Source of the DNA: Clostridia bacterium
Lineage (GTDB): Bacteria > Bacillota > Clostridia > Oscillospirales > UBA644
Length of the DNA stretch: 64,000 nt
NCBI GenBank assembly: GCA_017621705.1
Contig: JAGASR010000017.1
Coordinates: forward strand, 1-64,000
Reading direction: 5' to 3'
In this document: in pieces, positions 45,927 through 55,992 of the stretch
How the letters are laid out: the number at the start of each line of letters is the position of its first letter
How positions within the stretch are numbered: the first letter of the stretch is position 1
Notes under the pieces: model-generated
What the model was told of the DNA's origin: nothing
The model's input: only the letters and a program-made list of their open reading frames with translations
The model's database searches: none
Program-made: the position numbers and the translations under genes

Positions 45927-47942
45927 ATGTTCGGACCCATGATGGGCCCTCCCGGTATGGGAAGCGAAAGAGATAAGCTTAAAGAACCGAAGCCGACAAG
46001 ACTTCGTGACTGGCCCGCATATATCGTTCGCAATACCAAAAAAACTATCAGAAGACTTTTTTACATCTACGGTCTTGTCTGGGATGCCCGTCCCTGGATC
46101 TTCCTTACAATGATCTTTATGACTGTTTTTAACGGTCTTTCTCCCGTCATCGGTGCTTATATCTCCAAACTTCTGCTTGACGCTCTTGCAAAAGCCGCAG
46201 GCGGTGAACTCGGCGATGATTTCTGGGCACTCGGCGGTCTGCTTATCTTCCAGATAGCATATCAGTTCTTTGTTTCTTTTGTAAACTCACTCAACAATAT
46301 GGTCAACCGTCTTTCAAACGAGATCATAGTTTACAGTATCAAACTTAAGATAATGAATAAAGCGAAGACGATCGACCTTGCAAATTTCGACCTTCCCGAG
46401 TTTTATTCCAAGCTTGAAAATGCAAACAGAGAAGCAGGCAACAGACCTCTTTCGATCATGTCCGCATCGTTCTCCGTTATCAGTACGGTTATCAGTATGG
46501 TCGGCTTTATTGCGATCCTCGGTTCGCTTATGTGGTACGCTCCGCTTCTCATAATCCTCGTTTCTTTGCCGTCTGCGATCGTAAGCTTCAAATATCGCGG
46601 CAAGATGTTCCGTTATATCCGTCACCGTTCGAAAGACAGACGTCAGATGGAATATTACAGCAATCTGCTCGTTAACAAAGATCTCGTAAAAGAAGTTAAA
46701 CTCTTCAACCTTGCGGATTTCTTTATCGGCAAATATAAGGAAGTTTTCCTGAATTACTATAAGGGTGTCCGAAACCTGATAATGACCGAAAGTTTTATCG
46801 GTATCGGTCTTTCCGTTTTAAACTCCGCGCTCTCCGCATTTATCTTCCTTAAGATCGCAAAGAAGGTATTCGACAGGATCCTTACCGTCGGTGACTGGTC
46901 ACTTTATACGAACGCACTCTTTTCAATTTCGCACAGCGTTTCGTCCATCGTCCATACCGCCGCAACCATCTATGAAGGCACGCTTTATATCGACAATATG
47001 ATAACTTTCATGGACGAACCCACGAAAGTCGTATCGATCCTTTCGGAGCCGAGAAAAGTCGATAAAAAAGCTCCTCACGTTATCGAATTTAAAAACTGTT
47101 CTTTTGCTTATCCCGGAACCAATAAACATGTTCTTAAAAATATCAACCTCAAGATCGAGCAGGGTCAGACTATCGTTCTCGTCGGTCTTAACGGCGCAGG
47201 AAAAACGACTCTTCTCAAACTTCTCACCAGACTTTACGACCCGACCGAAGGTGTCATTCTTTTTGACGGACACGATATCCGCGAATATGATGTAAACGAA
47301 CTTTACTCCGTATTCGGTATCATTTTCCAGGACTTTGGCAAATACGCTTTTACTGTTTCCGAAAATATCGGCTTCGGTCAGCTTGAAAATATGAACGACC
47401 GCGAACGTATCGAAAAAGCGTCCGAAAAGAGTGCCGCTACCGAGTTTATCAGCAGTCTCAATGACGGTTACGATACCGCTCTTACCCGTGTTTTTGAAGA
47501 GTCCGGCCGCGAACTTTCCATCGGTCAGTGGCAGAAGATCGCTGTTGCGAGAGCATTTTTCAGAGACAGTTCAATCATGATCCTCGACGAACCCACAGCT
47601 TCTCTCGACCCGATGGCAGAGCAGGAGATCTTCAACCAGTTTGACGAACTTTCTCATCCCAAGGCAGGCGGAGTTCCGAAGACTACAATTTTCGTTTCTC
47701 ACCGTCTTTCTTCCGCAACGATCGCAGATAAGATCGTAGTTCTCGAAAACGGTCAGATCGTCGAAGAAGGTCACCACAGAGACCTTATCCGTCTCGACGG
47801 TAAATATGCAGAACTCTTCAATACGCAGGCTAAACGTTATATCGAAAACGTCGATCAGAATGACGGTCCCGCACCCGATATCAACGGCAGACCCCCGATG
47901 CCCCCTCACGGTTTTAACGGTCACAGACCTCCACGTAACTAA
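45927..47942 (+). CDS. ABC transporter, fused permease and ATPase
   Basis: 671 residues. The N-terminal membrane domain spans about residues 40-345 (six segments). The C-terminal ATPase has Walker A GLNGAGKTT (about 419-427), Q-loop FQDFGKYA, signature LSIGQWQ in place of LSGGQ, Walker B SIMILDEPTASLDP and H-loop SHRLS. Ends in a Pro-rich, Asp/Asn-rich tail with PPMPPHGFNG; the N-terminus is also Pro/Met/Gly-rich (GPMMGPPGMG). Probably an exporter of peptides or lipids that works as a homodimer, since no partner half is present. Confidence 0.88.
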   Translation: MFGPMMGPPGMGSERDKLKEPKPTRLRDWPAYIVRNTKKTIRRLFYIYGLVWDARPWIFLTMIFMTVFNGLSPVIGAYISKLLLDALAKAAGGELGDDFWALGGLLIFQIAYQFFVSFVNSLNNMVNRLSNEIIVYSIKLKIMNKAKTIDLANFDLPEFYSKLENANREAGNRPLSIMSASFSVISTVISMVGFIAILGSLMWYAPLLIILVSLPSAIVSFKYRGKMFRYIRHRSKDRRQMEYYSNLLVNKDLVKEVKLFNLADFFIGKYKEVFLNYYKGVRNLIMTESFIGIGLSVLNSALSAFIFLKIAKKVFDRILTVGDWSLYTNALFSISHSVSSIVHTAATIYEGTLYIDNMITFMDEPTKVVSILSEPRKVDKKAPHVIEFKNCSFAYPGTNKHVLKNINLKIEQGQTIVLVGLNGAGKTTLLKLLTRLYDPTEGVILFDGHDIREYDVNELYSVFGIIFQDFGKYAFTVSENIGFGQLENMNDRERIEKASEKSAATEFISSLNDGYDTALTRVFEESGRELSIGQWQKIAVARAFFRDSSIMILDEPTASLDPMAEQEIFNQFDELSHPKAGGVPKTTIFVSHRLSSATIADKIVVLENGQIVEEGHHRDLIRLDGKYAELFNTQAKRYIENVDQNDGPAPDINGRPPMPPHGFNGHRPPRN

Positions 47943-47992
47943 AAAATACATAAATATAGGCTTTAAAATTCTCCCCTTGAAAGGAAGTAACT

Positions 47993-49312
47993 ATGAAAAA
48001 GATAATAACGGTTCTTTCGATCGTTCTCGTTTTCGTTCTTTCAATGAGCTCATGTTCCGAAAAAGAAATTGATTTTATCGATCACGAACTTTACGAAGAA
48101 CTTATGAAAAAGACATCCTCAGAGATCGTCATGGATTCAAACACTGCTATCAAAGCCGCTTGCGACCTTGCTTGGCAGGAATATCAGGCTGTTGCCCGCA
48201 GAGATGAACAGCTCATCACCGAAATGACTCAGAAAGCTATCGATTTCGGCGGCAAGACCATGAAATTCGATATAAAGAGTACAGGTAACCCCGGTCCGAA
48301 CGGCTATCCTCTCTTTATTGCTCTTCACGGTGGCGGACATACCACTCCCGAGGTTAACGACAGCCAGTGGAACCACATGAAGATCTATTATTACGACAGC
48401 GTAACGAGCGGTATTTATGTTGCGCCCAGAGGCATCAGTGATACGTGGGATACACACTTCAATGCCGAAAGTTACCCGATGTATGAACGTCTTATCGAAG
48501 ATCTTTCCGTTTACTACAGCATCGATACTAACCGTGTTTACCTCGTCGGTTATTCCGCAGGCGGCGACGGCGTTTGGCAGATAACACCTAAAATGGCAGA
48601 CAGATTTGCGGCTGCGAATATGTCCGCAGGTCATCCGAACGGCGCTGACCTCACAAACCTCTACAATACTCCGTTCCAGATCCAGTGCGGTCAGAACGAC
48701 GATGCCGTTGCCGGACGTAATACCGAATGCGGACGTTACTGCGAAGTCCTCGATAATCTCCAGTATACTTACGGAGGCGGTTATCCCCATAAAGTCAATA
48801 TCCACTTGGGCAAACAGCACGGTATCGAGGATAACGATCCTCTGAGATCCGAGCAGGTTATTTTAACTAACCCCGCCGGTTGGGCAAAAGGTGAGCCTGC
48901 GTCTACTACCGAAGAAGATACCAATGCAGTTACCTTCCTTGAAAAATACAGAAGAGATCCTATCCCCGAAAGAGTTGTCTGGAGCATTGCAAACAGACCC
49001 TCCATGTGCGATACCGAGACCTTCTACTGGCTCAGGGCAAGCAAGGATATCGTTGCGGGAACAATCGTCGCATCGTACGATAAGAGCAAAAATACGATCA
49101 CTATCGAAAAAATGATCATTCTTCAGGAGGAAGGCTCTATTTCCGTAATGCTCAATGCAGATATGGTAGACTTCACAAAGCCCGTAACCGTTATCGTTGA
49201 CGGTGTTGCGACCGAGTATAACGTCACTCCTTCGCTTGAATATATCAACAAAACCATCGAAGAACGCTGCGACCCGAATATGATCTTCGCCGCAGAAATA
49301 GTTATCCGTTAA
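47993..49312 (+). CDS. secreted esterase-like lipoprotein 1
   Basis: 439 residues with a lipoprotein signal (lipobox SMSSC near residue 20). An alpha/beta-hydrolase core follows: FIALHGGGH (oxyanion), GYSAGGDGVW (nucleophile Ser), GQNDDAV (acid) and KQHGIED (His). This pattern resembles PHB-depolymerase or feruloyl-esterase-like enzymes. The C-terminal ~110 residues look like a beta domain. AAAGGAAG precedes the ATG. A paralogue follows after 20 bp. Confidence 0.78.
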   Translation: MKKIITVLSIVLVFVLSMSSCSEKEIDFIDHELYEELMKKTSSEIVMDSNTAIKAACDLAWQEYQAVARRDEQLITEMTQKAIDFGGKTMKFDIKSTGNPGPNGYPLFIALHGGGHTTPEVNDSQWNHMKIYYYDSVTSGIYVAPRGISDTWDTHFNAESYPMYERLIEDLSVYYSIDTNRVYLVGYSAGGDGVWQITPKMADRFAAANMSAGHPNGADLTNLYNTPFQIQCGQNDDAVAGRNTECGRYCEVLDNLQYTYGGGYPHKVNIHLGKQHGIEDNDPLRSEQVILTNPAGWAKGEPASTTEEDTNAVTFLEKYRRDPIPERVVWSIANRPSMCDTETFYWLRASKDIVAGTIVASYDKSKNTITIEKMIILQEEGSISVMLNADMVDFTKPVTVIVDGVATEYNVTPSLEYINKTIEERCDPNMIFAAEIVIR

Positions 49313-49332
49313 ATTTTACAGGAGAGTAAATC

Positions 49333-50643
49333 ATGAAAAAGATAAATCTCATTCTTTCTTTATTGCTCGCATTTGTTTTTGTTCTTTCTTCTTGTTCCGG
49401 TGAGTCCGAGGAGGAAAAACTCAAGGCTCTTTATGAAGAGCTTATACTGAAACCTTCTTCCGAGATCACGCTTGATTCCAATACCGCAGTCAAGGCAATG
49501 CGCAACGTTCTTTGGGAAGAATTCCGCGAAGTTGAACGCAGAGACGAAGCCAGAGTTTCCGAAATAACCCAGAAAGCCATTGATTTCGGCGAAGTTACAA
49601 TGAAATTCGAGATCACCATCAAAGGCAAGGCAGGCCCCGACGGCTATCCTCTTTATATTGCTCTTCACGGTGGCGGCGGCGCTCCCAAGGAAGTCAACGA
49701 CCAGCAGTGGGATCATATGAAGATATATTATCTCGACAGCGTTGAAAACGGTATTTACGTTGCTCCCCGCGGTGTCCGCGATACATGGCATACTCATTTT
49801 AACGACGAAAGCTATCCCCTTTACGAACGTCTTATCGAAGACCTTTCCATTTACTACGGTATCGATACAAACAAAGTATATCTCGTCGGTTATTCCGCAG
49901 GCGGCGACGGTGTATGGCAGATCACTCCGCGACTTGCCGACAGATTTTCCGCAGTCAATATGTCCGCAGGTCACCCCAACGGCGTTGACCTTACGAATGT
50001 TTACAATACTCCTTTCCAGATCCAGTGCGGTCAGAATGACGACGCAGTAAAGACCCGTAATACCGAATGCGCACGTTACTGCGAAGTTCTTGACGATCTC
50101 CAGGAAACTTACGGCGGCGGATATATCCATAATGTCTATATGCATATCCTCAAAGAGCACGGCATCGTCGATAACTCTCCGACTCACGAAATTCAGGCTG
50201 TTCTTGCAAACCCCATTCAGTGGTTCTACGGTGAAAGAGTCGTTCCCACTTCCGCAGATACGAATGCTATCGGATTTGTAAGTCAGTATCAGAGAGATCC
50301 CGTTCCCGAAAAGGTCGTATGGAATGTCGGATACAGAGCAAAACTCTGCGATACCGAAACTTTCTATTGGCTCCGCGCCGCAAAGACCGTAACCGAAGGC
50401 ATAGTTGTTGCATCTTACGATAAAGAAACAAACACCGTAACTATCGAGCAGAACACTGCAAACGGTCCGATCGCAATAATGCTCAACGACGAGATGGTAG
50501 ACCTCTTCAAACCCGTCACCGTTATCGTTAACGGCGAAGCAAAAGAATATAATGTTACTCCGTCTGTTGAATATATGCAGAAGACCCTCAGCGAACGCTG
50601 TGACCGTAATATGATCTTTGCAGCTGAAATTGTTATTGATTAA
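49333..50643 (+). CDS. secreted esterase-like lipoprotein 2
   Basis: 436 residues, lipobox LSSC near residue 20. Same order as gene 1: FVLS signal, YIALHGGGG, GYSAGGDGVW, GQNDDAV, KEHGIVD and a C-terminal beta domain ending MIFAAEIVI. Roughly 65-70% identical over the length by eye, so a tandem duplication. Both would be lipid-anchored outside the cytoplasmic membrane and may hydrolyse ester decorations of plant polysaccharide. Co-transcribed with gene 1. No terminator is clear behind it. Confidence 0.78.
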   Translation: MKKINLILSLLLAFVFVLSSCSGESEEEKLKALYEELILKPSSEITLDSNTAVKAMRNVLWEEFREVERRDEARVSEITQKAIDFGEVTMKFEITIKGKAGPDGYPLYIALHGGGGAPKEVNDQQWDHMKIYYLDSVENGIYVAPRGVRDTWHTHFNDESYPLYERLIEDLSIYYGIDTNKVYLVGYSAGGDGVWQITPRLADRFSAVNMSAGHPNGVDLTNVYNTPFQIQCGQNDDAVKTRNTECARYCEVLDDLQETYGGGYIHNVYMHILKEHGIVDNSPTHEIQAVLANPIQWFYGERVVPTSADTNAIGFVSQYQRDPVPEKVVWNVGYRAKLCDTETFYWLRAAKTVTEGIVVASYDKETNTVTIEQNTANGPIAIMLNDEMVDLFKPVTVIVNGEAKEYNVTPSVEYMQKTLSERCDRNMIFAAEIVID

Positions 50644-50667
50644 TTTAATAATATTTTTGTTAACCGC

Positions 50668-50696
50668 TTGACAATACTTTTTTTCGGTGCTATAAT
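50668..50696 (+). promoter_or_regulatory. promoter of NAT-thrC-thrB operon
   Basis: TTGACA (50668-50673) and TATAAT (50691-50696) with 17-bp spacing. The remaining leader (about 40 nt) is too short for a T-box or riboswitch, and ends with AGGAG. Confidence 0.9.
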
Positions 50697-50742
50697 GAAT
50701 AATATCTTTGCTGATGTTCAACAGGAGTGTATATAGTTAAAA

Positions 50743-51528
50743 ATGTTCAGCTTTGATGTTGAAAAGTATTTTGAACGTATAGGTATCGATACCGAGGCTT
50801 CCGAGCTTCCGATGACGGAGCAGACGCTGAATCTTCTTCAGAAAGCTCATCTGTATTCCGTGCCGTACGAAAATTTCGATATTATTCGAGGCGTTTCTCT
50901 CGATCTTACGACTGAAGCCCTCTATTCCAAGATCGTCATAAACGGTCGTGGCGGTATATCTACCGAGCTCAACGGTCTTTTCGGAGACCTTCTTCGCGCA
51001 ATGGGCTTTGGTGTTAACGAATACCTCGCACGTTATATTTTAGATATGGACCCCCCTCATCTTAAGATGCACAGAGTCCTTGAAGTTCAGGCAAGAGACG
51101 GATTCTATATCTGTGATGTCGGTCTCGGATGCGAAGGCCCGAGAATTGCTCTTAAAAAAGAAGAAGGCCTCGTTCAGACGGATGGCTTTTGCGAATACAA
51201 ACTTGAAAACGAGCCGTTTCTCGGCTGGGTAATATGGCAGAGAAAGAAGATGTCCGAGTGGAAAAAGCTTTGTGCTTTTACCGAAGAGATCCAACTTTCA
51301 ATGGATTTTGTCCCGCCGACTTTTTATCTTGAAAAGTCTGCAGCTTCGCCCTTGAACAAGAACGTTTTCGCCGCCATCAGAACCAAGGACGGTCTTATTG
51401 TCCTCGAAGAGGATATGTTTAAAGTTCATTCAATAAATCATGAAGTTCGGGTCTTCTGTCCGGAAACGAAAGAAGACCTCGATTCCAAAATAAAAGAATA
51501 TTTCGGTATAGACAGAAGGTTGTTTTAA
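50743..51528 (+). CDS. arylamine N-acetyltransferase homologue lacking the catalytic cysteine
   Basis: 261 residues with the NAT fold order: VPYENFDI (residues 40-47), GRGGISTELNGLF (68-80), HLKMHRVLEV (His110) and YICDVGLG (Asp125). In active NATs the block reads GRGG-aromatic-C-x-E-x-N; here Ser73 replaces that cysteine. The Ser-His-Asp spacing (37, 15) matches the Cys-His-Asp of NATs, so the fold is kept. Acetyl transfer through a thioester is not possible. thrC starts directly after the stop codon. Confidence 0.82.
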   Translation: MFSFDVEKYFERIGIDTEASELPMTEQTLNLLQKAHLYSVPYENFDIIRGVSLDLTTEALYSKIVINGRGGISTELNGLFGDLLRAMGFGVNEYLARYILDMDPPHLKMHRVLEVQARDGFYICDVGLGCEGPRIALKKEEGLVQTDGFCEYKLENEPFLGWVIWQRKKMSEWKKLCAFTEEIQLSMDFVPPTFYLEKSAASPLNKNVFAAIRTKDGLIVLEEDMFKVHSINHEVRVFCPETKEDLDSKIKEYFGIDRRLF

Positions 51529-52599
51529 ATGTATAACGGTATAATCAATCAGTATAAACAGTATTTAAATATAGAAGACGAATCCAAGATCGTCACTATG
51601 AACGAAGGCAGAACTCTTTTCCATAAGCTCAGAAATCTACCCAAGGCTCTCGGTCTTACGAATGCAGATATTTATATCAAATTCGAAGGTCTCAATCCGA
51701 CCGGTTCTTTCAAAGACCGCGGTATGACAATGGCTGTTACCAAGGCAAACGAACAGGGCTCCGGCGCTGTCATCTGCGCTTCCACCGGTAACACCTCCGC
51801 TTCTGCAGCTGCATATGCTGCTGTCGCAGGCATGAAGGCTTTCGTTCTTATTCCTGACCGTAAGATCGCTCTTGGTAAACTTGCACAGGCTATTATTTAC
51901 GGTGCAAACGTTATCGCTATTGACGGCAACTTCGACGATGCTCTCAATATGGTAATCCAGCTTTCCAAGACCGAGCCCGTAACTCTTGTAAACTCCGTAA
52001 ACCCCAACAGACTTCAGGGTCAGAAGACCGCTGCATTTGAGATCTGCGACGATCTCGGCCATGCTCCCGATTACCTCGTTCTTCCCGTAGGCAACGCAGG
52101 CAATATCTCCGCATACTGGATGGGTTTCAAGGAATATTACGATAATAAGATCATCACCAATCTTCCGAAAATGACAGGTTTCCAGGCTGCAGGTTCCGCT
52201 CCGATCGTTGAAAACCGTATTATCGAAAATCCCGAAACCGTTGCAACCGCTATCCGTATCGGCAACCCCGCAAGCTGGGATAAAGCAGTTCGCGCAAGAG
52301 ATGAAAGTAACGGTTCCATCAATGCAGTTACCGATGAAGAGATCCTCGAAGCTCAGAAGCTCCTCGCTTCCGAAGAAGGTATTTTTGCAGAACCCGCATC
52401 ATGCGCATCTATCGCAGGTGTTGTCCGTTTCGCTAAAGAAAACCGTTTTGAAAAAGATAAACGCATCGAGATCGTCTGCATCCTTACCGGTAACGGTCTT
52501 AAAGATACCTCCGTTGTTATCGGTGACGGTTTTGCTGAAGACAAGATAATCCATGCAAAACCCGATTTCGATACCCTCGCGTCTATTATCAGACAGTAA
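51529..52599 (+). CDS. thrC: threonine synthase
   Basis: 356 residues. PLP lysine in [10 protein letters not shown] (Lys near residue 63), the phosphate loop [24 protein letters not shown] and TGNGLKD at the C-terminus. Converts O-phosphohomoserine to threonine. ATG directly follows the NAT homologue stop; thrB follows after 22 bp. Confidence 0.96.
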   Translation: MYNGIINQYKQYLNIEDESKIVTMNEGRTLFHKLRNLPKALGLTNADIYIKFEGLNPTGSFKDRGMTMAVTKANEQGSGAVICASTGNTSASAAAYAAVAGMKAFVLIPDRKIALGKLAQAIIYGANVIAIDGNFDDALNMVIQLSKTEPVTLVNSVNPNRLQGQKTAAFEICDDLGHAPDYLVLPVGNAGNISAYWMGFKEYYDNKIITNLPKMTGFQAAGSAPIVENRIIENPETVATAIRIGNPASWDKAVRARDESNGSINAVTDEEILEAQKLLASEEGIFAEPASCASIAGVVRFAKENRFEKDKRIEIVCILTGNGLKDTSVVIGDGFAEDKIIHAKPDFDTLASIIRQ

Positions 52600-52621
52600 T
52601 TAATTTTTAAGGATCACATTT

Positions 52622-53548
52622 ATGTTTACCGTCAGAGTTCCGGCAACGAGCGCCAATATCGGCCCGTGTTTCGATACCGCAGGCCTTGCGCTCACGCTCT
52701 ATAATCAGATAGAAGTCTTTACAAAAAAAGATCTTGAAAATAATCCCCGTCCGCTTATTGATCTTAACTGTCAGATCGATGAACGTATCCGTGCAGGTCA
52801 GGAAATTCCCGATGACGAAAGAAACCTCATCTGGGAAACAATAAACCTCTTCTGCGAAAAAATGGGTGTTCCCGTTCCGTTTTTTGCGATCCGTCAGACC
52901 GATACCATTCCTCTCACCAGAGGTCTCGGTAGCTCTGCGGCGTGTGTCGTTGCAGGTCTTATGATTGCAAATGAACTTACAAAAAGCGGCATTTCAAAAG
53001 ACGATCTTATCAATATGTCAGTTGAGATCGAGGGTCACCCCGATAACGTTGCCCCGGCATTCCTCGGCGGTATGGTCGTCGGTGCTACAGACGGCAAACG
53101 TTTTGAACACGTACGTATTGATGTCAGCGATGAGCTCGAATTCTTTGCCGTAATTCCCGACTTTCCGCTTTCGACTGCGGATGCCCGTGCAGTTCTCCCC
53201 AGAGCCTACACAAAAGAGCAGGCTGTTTTCAACTGCTCGCGTGTTGCTCTTCTCGTTTCCGCAATGATGAGCGGCAATTTCGGCGCTCTTTCCGTTGCAA
53301 TGCAGGACGAGATTCATCAGCCGTACAGAAAGATCCTCATTCCCGGTATGGAGACAATAATCCATAAATCGGTTGAATACGGTGCTTACGGCGCTTATCT
53401 CAGCGGTGCAGGTCCCACCATTATGGTCGTTGCACCCAAAGGTTCGAACGTAAAAGAAAAGCTCGAAGAACTTGTTTCCACGTTCGACCATTTCTGGCTC
53501 GTGATTCCTCTCGGCGTTGATAAACACGGCGCTGAGATAATCAGATAA
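52622..53548 (+). CDS. thrB: homoserine kinase
   Basis: 308 residues of the GHMP kinase family. N-terminal VRVPATSANIGPCFDTAGLAL, the ATP loop TRGLGSSAACVVAGL (about residues 100-114) and the C-terminal GAYLSGAGPTIMV. Phosphorylates homoserine for ThrC. Last gene of the threonine operon. hom is not in the window. Confidence 0.96.
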   Translation: MFTVRVPATSANIGPCFDTAGLALTLYNQIEVFTKKDLENNPRPLIDLNCQIDERIRAGQEIPDDERNLIWETINLFCEKMGVPVPFFAIRQTDTIPLTRGLGSSAACVVAGLMIANELTKSGISKDDLINMSVEIEGHPDNVAPAFLGGMVVGATDGKRFEHVRIDVSDELEFFAVIPDFPLSTADARAVLPRAYTKEQAVFNCSRVALLVSAMMSGNFGALSVAMQDEIHQPYRKILIPGMETIIHKSVEYGAYGAYLSGAGPTIMVVAPKGSNVKEKLEELVSTFDHFWLVIPLGVDKHGAEIIR

Positions 53549-53594
53549 ATTAAAAACAAAAACTAAAAATATTAAAGAAAAAGGAGTTATTCTT

Positions 53595-54731
53595 ATGTCT
53601 GATGCTGTTCTTTCCCAATTCAAAAAAGCTGAAGAAGAAAAAGCTGTTGACGCTACCAAAAAACTTCGCGTAGGTATTATCGGTACCGGTTGGATCGCTG
53701 AAGCTCATATCGATAGCTATAAGCGTATGCCCGACGTTGAAGTTGTTGCTCTTGCTGATATCATCCCCGGCAAGGCAGAAGCTTTCGGCAAAAAATACGG
53801 TGTTCCCAATGCCCGTCTTTACGGTCACCACACCGAAATGCTCGCAGCTGAAGAGCTCGACGCTGTTTCTGTTTGTACTTACAACGCAACTCACGCTGAA
53901 TGTACTATCGACTGCCTCAACAAAGGTATTCCCGTACTTCTCGAAAAACCGATGTGCGTAACCCTCGAAGAAGCTGTTGCTATCAGAAAAGCTGAAAAAG
54001 CTAGCGGCAAAGTTCTTTCTATCGGTTTCCAGCCCCGTTTCGACCCGAACATGCAGATGATCAAAAAGATCGTTGAATCCGGCGAACTCGGCGAAATCTA
54101 CTACATCCAGACCGGCGGCGGCCGCAGACGCGGTATTCCCGGCTCTACCTTCATCGAAAAATCCACCGCAGGTATCGGTGCTCTCGGTGATATCGGTTGT
54201 TACTCTCTCGATATGGTTCTTAACGCTATCGGCTATCCGAAGCCCCTTACCGTATCCGCTTACAAATCCGACTTCTTCGGTACCAACCCCGAAATGTATC
54301 CCGAAGATTCCAAACGTTTCAACGTTGACGACTTCGCAGCTGCATTCATCCGTCTCGAAGGCGGCATAATCCTCGACTTCAGAATTTCTTGGGCTATGCA
54401 TATGGACACCCCGGGTGACACCATCATCCTCGGTAAGAAAGCAGGTCTCAGAATTCCTTCTACCGACTGTTGGAACGGCTCTGTCGGCGGCCCGATGAAG
54501 ATCTACCGCGACGTTGCAGGCGTTTGCACTCAGTTCGAAGTTCCCATCCTCGGCGGTGGCGGCAACCTCTTCGATAAGAAAGTTCGTTCTTTCCTCGATG
54601 CTATCAAATTCGGCGGCGTATCTCCCGTTCCCTCCAGCCAGATCATCAACAATCAGGCTATCCTCGACGGTATCGTTAAATCCGCTGAACTCGGTCGCGA
54701 AGTTGAGATCAACATTCCCGATATCGACTAA
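53595..54731 (+). CDS. Gfo/Idh/MocA family oxidoreductase (tandem copy 1)
   Basis: 378 residues. After a ~23-residue N-terminal extension (MSDAVLSQFKKAEEEKAVDA) comes the Rossmann motif VGIIGTGWIAEAHI, then EKPMCVT, the conserved Lys/Pro motif of the family. The catalytic region is GALGDIGCYSLDM. It probably oxidises a sugar, inositol or its derivative with NAD(P). AAAAAGGAGTTATTCTT precedes the ATG. The next gene is nearly identical. Confidence 0.85.
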   Translation: MSDAVLSQFKKAEEEKAVDATKKLRVGIIGTGWIAEAHIDSYKRMPDVEVVALADIIPGKAEAFGKKYGVPNARLYGHHTEMLAAEELDAVSVCTYNATHAECTIDCLNKGIPVLLEKPMCVTLEEAVAIRKAEKASGKVLSIGFQPRFDPNMQMIKKIVESGELGEIYYIQTGGGRRRGIPGSTFIEKSTAGIGALGDIGCYSLDMVLNAIGYPKPLTVSAYKSDFFGTNPEMYPEDSKRFNVDDFAAAFIRLEGGIILDFRISWAMHMDTPGDTIILGKKAGLRIPSTDCWNGSVGGPMKIYRDVAGVCTQFEVPILGGGGNLFDKKVRSFLDAIKFGGVSPVPSSQIINNQAILDGIVKSAELGREVEINIPDID

Positions 54732-54766
54732 TTCGTTCGGAATTAATAAATCAGCATAAATAATGA

Positions 54767-54798
54767 AAGGAACGCATGACTTTGGTTGTGCGTTCCTT
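54767..54798 (+). terminator. terminator between the tandem oxidoreductase genes
   Basis: AAGGAACGCA (54767-54776) and TGCGTTCCTT (54789-54798), perfect 10-bp stem, followed by GTTTAAAAT. A degenerate form of the same stem lies behind the second copy near 56031-56055. Confidence 0.75.
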
Positions 54799-54855
54799 GT
54801 TTAAAATAAAAACGGTTCAAATTAAAAAATCTTTGCAAAAAAAGGAGTTATTCTT

Positions 54856-55992
54856 ATGTCTGATGCTGTTCTCTCTCAATTCAAAAAAGCTGAAGAAGAA
54901 AAAGCTGTTGATGCTACAAAAAAACTTCGAGTAGGTATTATCGGTACCGGTGGTATCGCAAATGCTCATATGCAAAGCTATAAACGCATGCCTGACGTTG
55001 AAGTTATTGCTCTTGCAGATATTATTCCCGGTAAAGCAAAGGCTTTCGCTGAAAAGTACGACCTTCCCGATGCACGTTGCTATAGCAGTCATACCGAAAT
55101 GCTCGCAGCTGAAGAACTTGATGCTGTTTCTGTTTGTACTTACAACGCAACTCACGCTGAATGTACGATTGCTTGCCTCAACAAAGGTATTCCCGTACTT
55201 CTCGAAAAACCGATGTGCGTAACCCTCGAAGAAGCTGTTGCTATCAGAAAAGCTGAAAAAGAAAGCGGCAAAGTTCTTTCTATCGGCTTCCAGCCCCGTT
55301 TTGACCCGAATATGCAGATGATCAAAAAGATCGTTGAATCCGGCGAACTCGGCGAGATCTACTACATCCAGACCGGTGGCGGCCGCAGACGTTATATACC
55401 CGGTTCGACATTCATTGAAAAATCCACCGCAGGTATCGGCGCTCTCGGTGATATCGGTTGTTACTCCCTTGATATGGTTCTTAACGCTATCGGCTATCCG
55501 AAGCCCCTTACCGTATCTGCTTACAAATCCGACTTCTTCGGTAAAAATCCCGAAATATATCCTATCGACTGCGAACGTTTTGACGTTGATGACTTTGCAG
55601 CTGCATTCATCCGTCTCGAAGGTGGAGTAATCCTCGACTTCAGAATTTCTTGGGCTATGCATATGGACACCCCGGGTGACACCATCATACTCGGTAAGAA
55701 GGCTGGTCTCAGAATTCCTTCTACAGACTGCTGGAACGGCTCTGTCGGCGGTCCGATGACGATCTACCGCGACGTTGCAGGCGTTTGCACCGAATTCAAA
55801 GTTCCCATTCTTGGCGGCGGCGGAAACCTCTTCGACAAGAAAGTTCGTTCTTTCCTCGATGCGGTTAAATTCGGCGGCGAATCTCCCGTTCCCTCCAGTC
55901 AGATCATCAACAACCAGGCTATTCTCGACGGTATCGTCAGATCCGCAGAACTCGGCCGCGAAGTTGAGATCAACATTCCCGATATCGACTGA
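54856..55992 (+). CDS. Gfo/Idh/MocA family oxidoreductase (tandem copy 2)
   Basis: 378 residues, the same length as copy 1 and about 90% identical. Changes cluster at residues 35-75 (Rossmann loop region, GGIANAHMQSY versus GWIAEAHIDSY) and near 230, while most of the catalytic domain is unchanged. The ribosome binding site and first ~20 codons are also copied. Differences around the nucleotide- and substrate-facing part suggest altered substrate use. UroD-like gene follows after 92 bp. Confidence 0.85.
   Translation: MSDAVLSQFKKAEEEKAVDATKKLRVGIIGTGGIANAHMQSYKRMPDVEVIALADIIPGKAKAFAEKYDLPDARCYSSHTEMLAAEELDAVSVCTYNATHAECTIACLNKGIPVLLEKPMCVTLEEAVAIRKAEKESGKVLSIGFQPRFDPNMQMIKKIVESGELGEIYYIQTGGGRRRYIPGSTFIEKSTAGIGALGDIGCYSLDMVLNAIGYPKPLTVSAYKSDFFGKNPEIYPIDCERFDVDDFAAAFIRLEGGVILDFRISWAMHMDTPGDTIILGKKAGLRIPSTDCWNGSVGGPMTIYRDVAGVCTEFKVPILGGGGNLFDKKVRSFLDAVKFGGESPVPSSQIINNQAILDGIVRSAELGREVEINIPDID

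Noticed and set aside
49360..50721. 453-codon minus-strand open frame across the second esterase-like gene
   Set aside because: Antisense shadow: the plus-strand gene has a lipoprotein signal and a catalytic triad, while this frame has no start context or recognisable motif.
50697..50742. T-box or threonine attenuator before the NAT-thrC-thrB operon
   Set aside because: The leader is only about 40 nt and contains no specifier or antiterminator elements.
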